A DNA stretch of 9,557 nucleotides from Undibacterium sp. (GTDB lineage Bacteria > Pseudomonadota > Gammaproteobacteria > Burkholderiales > Burkholderiaceae), in NCBI GenBank assembly GCA_014376575.1, contig JACMRF010000089.1:1-9557 (forward strand), given 5' to 3'. Under the pieces are notes generated by a model, which was not told where the DNA came from, did not search any database, and saw only the letters and a program-made list of their open reading frames with translations. Every line of letters begins with the position of its first letter. Position 1 is the first letter of the stretch. Position numbers and translations under genes: made by a program. This document shows positions 6,530 to 9,557 of this stretch, piece by piece.

Positions 6530-7357
6530 TCAAGCAGCTTGTGCCAAATCGATAACTGTATCCGATAAAGCATTGAGTTGATCAAGCATCGCCTGATCGA
6601 GCTTTAGCGGATAGGCAGCAGGAATCACCAAAGTGGTAATTTGCTGCAACGTTGCTGCTGGCAAATCCCTCAAAAGGATAGTATCCATGCGTGTCTGCTC
6701 CAGCGGATGCGTGGCCGCTTCGTACAGAATGACAGGATGATCCAGCGGATAATCACGCGCAAGCTTGTCAACAAGCACTTGTAGTTTGGCGGGAGTGGTG
6801 TCAAATCGCTTTAAACTAAGCTCGCCGGCAAGGCCTGGTTGCCACAAGATCAGCAAAGCAGTCGGATCTACCTTGCGTTCATAAATCATGAACTGCGTGG
6901 TCTCCATCGATTGCATGCCGGTGCGGCCAGGGTCGATACCCAGATCGGCAACCAGACAATCTTCTGCCGAGATACCCGGCAACATCTCGGCGTGATAGCC
7001 TTCAGCGCGCGCATCGGCGATTGCCATGTGCGAGATACAGGCAAAAATACCTGGATGTCCATAAAAAGCCGCACAGACCGTCTTGCCGGCGCGTACTTCG
7101 GCCAGGATGGTGTCGGCCATACGCCGGTAAGTGTCGCGCCGGTTCTTGCCTTCGACATCGCAATCGCTGTAATAGCCGAGCAGGCAAATATATTCCTTCG
7201 CCACGCCTTGCAACCATTTGCGTGCAAAAATATTCGGTACGGCGGCGATGACCACATCCGCGGTTTCAATATAACTTTGTGCTATCGGCGTCAATTGCCC
7301 CGCCATGCGCATGCCGGTACCTACGCAAATCAGTTTGCCTTGTTTTTCGTTTGTCAT
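6530..7357 (-). CDS. Borosin-type peptide alpha-N-methyltransferase (split, OphMA/SonM-like)
   Basis: A 275-aa enzyme of the tetrapyrrole-methylase fold. The SAM-binding start is LICVGTGM (9-16). Several segments match the methyltransferase domain of OphMA as I remember it: GQLTPIAQSYIETADVV (20-36), AAFYGHPGIFACISH (96-110), EGYHAEMLPGISAEDCLVAD (119-138) and LGIDPGRTG (139-147). The OphMA catalytic residues Tyr66, Arg72, Tyr76 and Tyr98 correspond to Tyr63, Arg73, Tyr77 and Tyr99 here, with about four extra residues between Tyr63 and Arg73. Borosin enzymes methylate backbone amides of a precursor peptide using SAM. In OphMA the core is fused at the C-terminus; here the protein ends after the domain with a short helical tail, so the substrate must come in trans, as for SonM. 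The 74-aa peptide gene in the same operon is the expected substrate. It begins 64 bp after the diguanylate cyclase gene; the Shine-Dalgarno sequence is weak. Confidence 0.88.
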   Translation of the reverse strand: MTNEKQGKLICVGTGMRMAGQLTPIAQSYIETADVVIAAVPNIFARKWLQGVAKEYICLLGYYSDCDVEGKNRRDTYRRMADTILAEVRAGKTVCAAFYGHPGIFACISHMAIADARAEGYHAEMLPGISAEDCLVADLGIDPGRTGMQSMETTQFMIYERKVDPTALLILWQPGLAGELSLKRFDTTPAKLQVLVDKLARDYPLDHPVILYEAATHPLEQTRMDTILLRDLPAATLQQITTLVIPAAYPLKLDQAMLDQLNALSDTVIDLAQAA

Positions 7358-7401
7358 TTGCGGTGTCTTCTACTTAATTAGCAAGATTGGATGAATCAAC
7401 T

Positions 7402-7423
7402 ATTGATGAATTATTGACGAATT
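7402..7423. repeat. 11-bp tandem repeat at the end of the diguanylate cyclase gene
   Basis: ATTGATGAATT (7402-7412) is followed directly by ATTGACGAATT (7413-7423), with one difference. The repeat spans the gene's stop codon region and part of the 64-bp gap before the methyltransferase gene. ATCAA-CTA-TTGAT (7395-7407) forms a small hairpin beside it. Confidence 0.6.
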
Positions 7424-9173
7424 ACTGATAGGCAGAGACGCGATTGCGTCCTTCATTTTTTGAAAAATACAAAGCCTTATCGGCCGCCGCCAAGGTTTCT
7501 TCAAAGCTGCGCAGTTCACGCTTACCGCGCGTAGCGACGCCAAAACTGGCCGAGATCGGAAAGCGAAAGCCGCAAGCTTGCGTATCGATCGCGGCAACCG
7601 CAGCACGACAACGTTCAGCCAAGCTAAACACTTGCTCTTCAGTGGAGCTATGCTGGCAGATACCGAATTCTTCGCCACCGAGTCGCCCCAACACATCGCT
7701 TTTGCGCAGCTGTAACTTAACGGTAGCGCAGACCGTTTTCAAGACCCAATCGCCCACCGCGTGACCGAAGGTGTCGTTGATTTTTTTGAAGTGATCCATG
7801 TCAAATAGCAGCACACTGGCGAGATTATCAGGATTGCTGAACGCCAGAGCGGAGCAATCCATAAAATGCCCGCGATTGCTCACTTGTGTCAGGCCATCTA
7901 TCTGCGATGAGATACGGAAGAAATTTTTTTGCTGCAAAGTCCTGACCAGCCAGGCACCAAGTATGGCCAACAGGATCAAGCCCAAGGTCAGCCATAAAAG
8001 CAGATTTTGATTTTTACCTTGCTGCAAGGCTTTTTCGACAGTCAGGATTTTGTTTTTCTGTTCCGACAAAGCTAGTTGATTCGCTTTGTCCTGGGTATCG
8101 AACTTCACTCTTTGGTAAGCCAGATTCTTTTGCAGCTGATCGTCCAGCACTTTCTTTTTTAGTGCCAGGTTGATGTCGTAATATTCCAAGGCAGCGCTCA
8201 ATTGGCCTTGCGCCCGTTTTATCGCCGCCATTGTTTCACTGGTTTTTTCCATGAGCTGGACTATATTTCGCGATTTTGCATGCAGATGGGCTGATATACC
8301 AAAGTGTTCAGCGCGTTTCAAATCACCTATTTTCAAATAGGCTCGTGCAATCGTATTTTCCAGTTGAAACATTGATTCTGAATTTTCATTAATTTTTGAA
8401 AATTCATTGAGCAAATGGATCCCGATAGTTAAGCCTTTTAGAAAATCACCCGAATTAATTATATCTATTGCAGAAAATGATTTCAAACTCAACGTAATAT
8501 TTGCCAAACCACTAGCATTACAGATTCGCAGTCCTTCCGGCATTAACAATCTGGCTTGTTCGTGATCGCCATTTAGAAATTTAATTTCAATGCGATCAAC
8601 TACCGCCATGCACATGCAAACAAGATTTTTTTCCGATGTTGCAATTGAAAACATTCTTTCCGCATAAATGCTCGATTCGCTATACGCATGCAATGAATTT
8701 AGCAAGCTTATCGCGGCATGTAATGTCTGTGATTTTGCGCTGACGTTTGTAACTTTCGGCAACAATATGATGCTTTGATTCATTACGTCTAATGCTTTTT
8801 CATAATCGCCCAGAGCAATAAATGAATCTGATAGTTCATACAAAAATTTTGCCTCGGTATTAGGATCAAGATTCTTTTCAAGAATTGTTTGAATTAGTTC
8901 TATACGCTCAGAATGTTTACCGCTATAACCCAATGACGAAGCCCGAAGTAAATAATAGCGTTCTGTTTGTTTTTTTGTGAATAATGATTGACGTTCTTTT
9001 AATTGCTCCAAAACAGCTGTTGCTTTTTCCGGGGCATTTTCCAAATATTTTTCTGTTTGTCTAAGTAAGTCATCCACTTGAAATAACTCGCCAGCAATCA
9101 CAGCTGGTGAAAAATACAGCATGACTACAGCCAATACCCAAGCTGCCAACTTTGGTAACAAATTGAGCGTCAT
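7422..9173 (-). CDS. TPR-type membrane diguanylate cyclase (GGEEF, I-site present)
   Basis: A 583-aa protein. The signal peptide is residues 1-27 (cleavage near VIA/GE). A periplasmic helical-repeat region of TPR type (about 30-340, for example LYELSDSFIALGDYEKALDV at 111-130) is followed by a coiled-coil stretch (about 340-385). One membrane segment (389-411, LLLWLTLGLILLAILGAWLV) leads to a cytoplasmic GGDEF domain (about 420-583). The active-site motif is GGEEF (499-503), the metal-binding region is LLFDMDHFKKIND (455-467), and the inhibitory I-site RKSD (490-493) lies five residues before GGEEF. An active, product-inhibited enzyme making c-di-GMP from two GTP is therefore expected, controlled by a periplasmic signal. 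The gene starts 12 bp after the borosin precursor gene, so it is very likely cotranscribed. The sensor half is clearly more AT-rich than the catalytic half, which suggests different histories. The signal sensed is unknown. Confidence 0.9.
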   Translation of the reverse strand: MTLNLLPKLAAWVLAVVMLYFSPAVIAGELFQVDDLLRQTEKYLENAPEKATAVLEQLKERQSLFTKKQTERYYLLRASSLGYSGKHSERIELIQTILEKNLDPNTEAKFLYELSDSFIALGDYEKALDVMNQSIILLPKVTNVSAKSQTLHAAISLLNSLHAYSESSIYAERMFSIATSEKNLVCMCMAVVDRIEIKFLNGDHEQARLLMPEGLRICNASGLANITLSLKSFSAIDIINSGDFLKGLTIGIHLLNEFSKINENSESMFQLENTIARAYLKIGDLKRAEHFGISAHLHAKSRNIVQLMEKTSETMAAIKRAQGQLSAALEYYDINLALKKKVLDDQLQKNLAYQRVKFDTQDKANQLALSEQKNKILTVEKALQQGKNQNLLLWLTLGLILLAILGAWLVRTLQQKNFFRISSQIDGLTQVSNRGHFMDCSALAFSNPDNLASVLLFDMDHFKKINDTFGHAVGDWVLKTVCATVKLQLRKSDVLGRLGGEEFGICQHSSTEEQVFSLAERCRAAVAAIDTQACGFRFPISASFGVATRGKRELRSFEETLAAADKALYFSKNEGRNRVSAYQ

Positions 9174-9185
9174 GCTTTTATCTAA

Positions 9186-9410
9186 TTAAAAGGTGGTATT
9201 TTGAGATTGTGGAAATTGAGTAACCTGCAATTCTTCTTCCTTAATGCCAATCAAATCCGCTATTTTTTTTCTATCCCCAGACAAAACGGCTGCCTGCTCA
9301 TCATCAGTCAAACCATGTTTAGTCATAGCAGCTGTAGGATCATTTTTATGCGCCTCACGTGCGGCGGCGTCTTTATCGAGAATGTTGAGGTAATCTAATA
9401 ATTTTGACAT
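9186..9410 (-). CDS. Putative split borosin precursor peptide
   Basis: A 74-aa peptide. Residues about 3-56 look like the small helical borosin-binding domain. LDKDAAAREAHKNDPTAAM, then HGLTDDEQAAVLSGDRKKI, follows the same pattern as the region before the OphMA core (LALDPKALADYKADHRAF, then LTPQERAALELGD) and the LigA-like fold described for SonA. The last 18 residues, KEEELQVTQFPQSQNTTF, lie outside that domain and are the likely core or follower; Val63 and Phe66 are the most hydrophobic residues there. It has no signal peptide and no cysteine. It is first in the operon, 12 bp before the diguanylate cyclase gene and two genes before the borosin-type methyltransferase. The Shine-Dalgarno sequence is weak (AAGTGA region). 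A Nif11-type leader is an alternative, but the linked enzyme favours a borosin substrate. Confidence 0.8.
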   Translation of the reverse strand: MSKLLDYLNILDKDAAAREAHKNDPTAAMTKHGLTDDEQAAVLSGDRKKIADLIGIKEEELQVTQFPQSQNTTF

Positions 9411-9441
9411 AGCTATTCACTTTAGTTAAAGAATCGACTTG

Positions 9442-9469
9442 AATATATTGCGAGCAAGATATATTGCAA
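9442..9469 (-). promoter_or_regulatory. Candidate sigma-70 promoter of the borosin operon
   Basis: Read on the minus strand, TTGCAA (complement of 9464-9469) is the -35, then a 16-bp spacer, then TATATT (complement of 9442-9447) as the -10, matching 4 of 6 and 5 of 6 positions. Transcription would start about 25 nt before the precursor ATG. Both boxes lie within the tandem 16-bp repeats. Confidence 0.5.
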
Positions 9470-9474
9470 GCAAA
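9443..9474. repeat. Tandem 16-bp direct repeat, each unit holding a TTGC-N2-GCAA palindrome
   Basis: ATATATTGCGAGCAAG (9443-9458) is followed directly by ATATATTGCAAGCAAA (9459-9474), 14 of 16 identical. Each unit has a 10-bp palindrome, TTGCGAGCAA or TTGCAAGCAA. The 16-bp period and the overlap with the likely promoter suggest a tandem operator for a regulator encoded elsewhere. Confidence 0.8.
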
Positions 9475-9505
9475 GATTCTATATAACTTATGAAATAGGA
9501 GGGGG

Positions 9506-9537
9506 AAGATTTTTTACAAAACCAAGATTTTTTTACA
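9506..9537. repeat. Direct repeat with T-tracts upstream of the borosin promoter
   Basis: AAGATTTTTTACA (9506-9518) and AAGATTTTTTTACA (9524-9537) differ by one T and are offset by 18 bp. They lie about 37-95 bp upstream of the candidate promoter of the precursor gene. On the minus strand they are A-tracts and could act as bent DNA, an UP-like element or a regulator site. Confidence 0.6.
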
Positions 9538-9557
9538 TCAAACATAAGGTTTGCGCG

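Noticed and set aside
6530..7357. Methyltransferase read as a cobalamin/siroheme methylase or RsmI-like enzyme
   Set aside because: The fold is shared, but the specific matches to OphMA, the Tyr/Arg/Tyr set, and the linked binding-domain peptide point to a borosin enzyme; no cobalamin genes are nearby.
6839..7381. 180-codon plus-strand open frame over the methyltransferase gene
   Set aside because: The minus-strand reading has clear conserved motifs; the plus-strand one has a His/Arg-rich shadow composition with no family match.
9186..9410. Peptide as a Nif11-type RiPP leader
   Set aside because: The general look (small helical leader, GLTDDEQAAVLSGD) is similar, but the peptide has no Gly-Gly cleavage site or cysteine-rich core, and no lanthipeptide or cyclodehydratase enzyme is present.

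Overview
The window looks like a chromosomal segment of a betaproteobacterium, probably Burkholderiales and perhaps Oxalobacteraceae (Undibacterium/Herminiimonas-like). That is inferred from the close fit of a HutC repressor, a DUF2242-type lipoprotein, a PlpD-type patatin autotransporter and moderate GC content; no rRNA or marker gene is present to confirm it. There are nine protein genes, one good bidirectional terminator and several repeat or palindrome signals. I see no tRNA, CRISPR array or insertion sequence.

Left part (1-3221, + strand): a perfect 18-bp palindrome of the HutC-operator type (38-55) precedes hutC, the histidine-utilisation repressor, whose best start is GTG at 74. The hut catabolic genes it should control are not in the window and probably lie to the left. 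Next is a 759-aa patatin-like phospholipase/outer-membrane barrel protein (PlpD-like, type Vd secretion) whose signal peptide carries a 9-bp tandem repeat coding Ser-Pro-Leu.

Middle (3194-6168): a minus-strand pair encodes a membrane-anchored or secreted zincin (HExxHxxGxxD) followed by an XRE-family regulator that overlaps the PlpD gene tail to tail. Divergent to it is a DUF2242 lipoprotein with a Pro/Ala-rich tail. A bidirectional terminator (5692-5719) separates that gene from a convergent small secreted protein of unknown function. The 361-bp gap at 6169-6529 has no gene but holds an 85-nt imperfect inverted repeat that folds best as a plus-strand RNA.

Right part (6530-9557, minus strand) is the most interesting. 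A compact transcription unit runs from a 74-aa peptide (9410-9186), through a TPR/transmembrane/GGEEF diguanylate cyclase (9173-7422), to a tetrapyrrole-methylase-fold enzyme (7357-6530). The enzyme matches the methyltransferase domain of the borosin protein OphMA, including the catalytic Tyr/Arg/Tyr set and the FYGHPG and LPGxSAEDCL motifs. The small peptide matches the borosin-binding region of OphMA and SonA-like precursors and ends in a short tail that could be the core. I read this as a split borosin (backbone alpha-N-methylated RiPP) cluster with a c-di-GMP synthase embedded in it. Tandem 16-bp repeats overlap the likely promoter of the precursor. No dedicated protease or exporter is visible; the left end of the operon is followed by the non-coding gap and its upstream side runs off the window.
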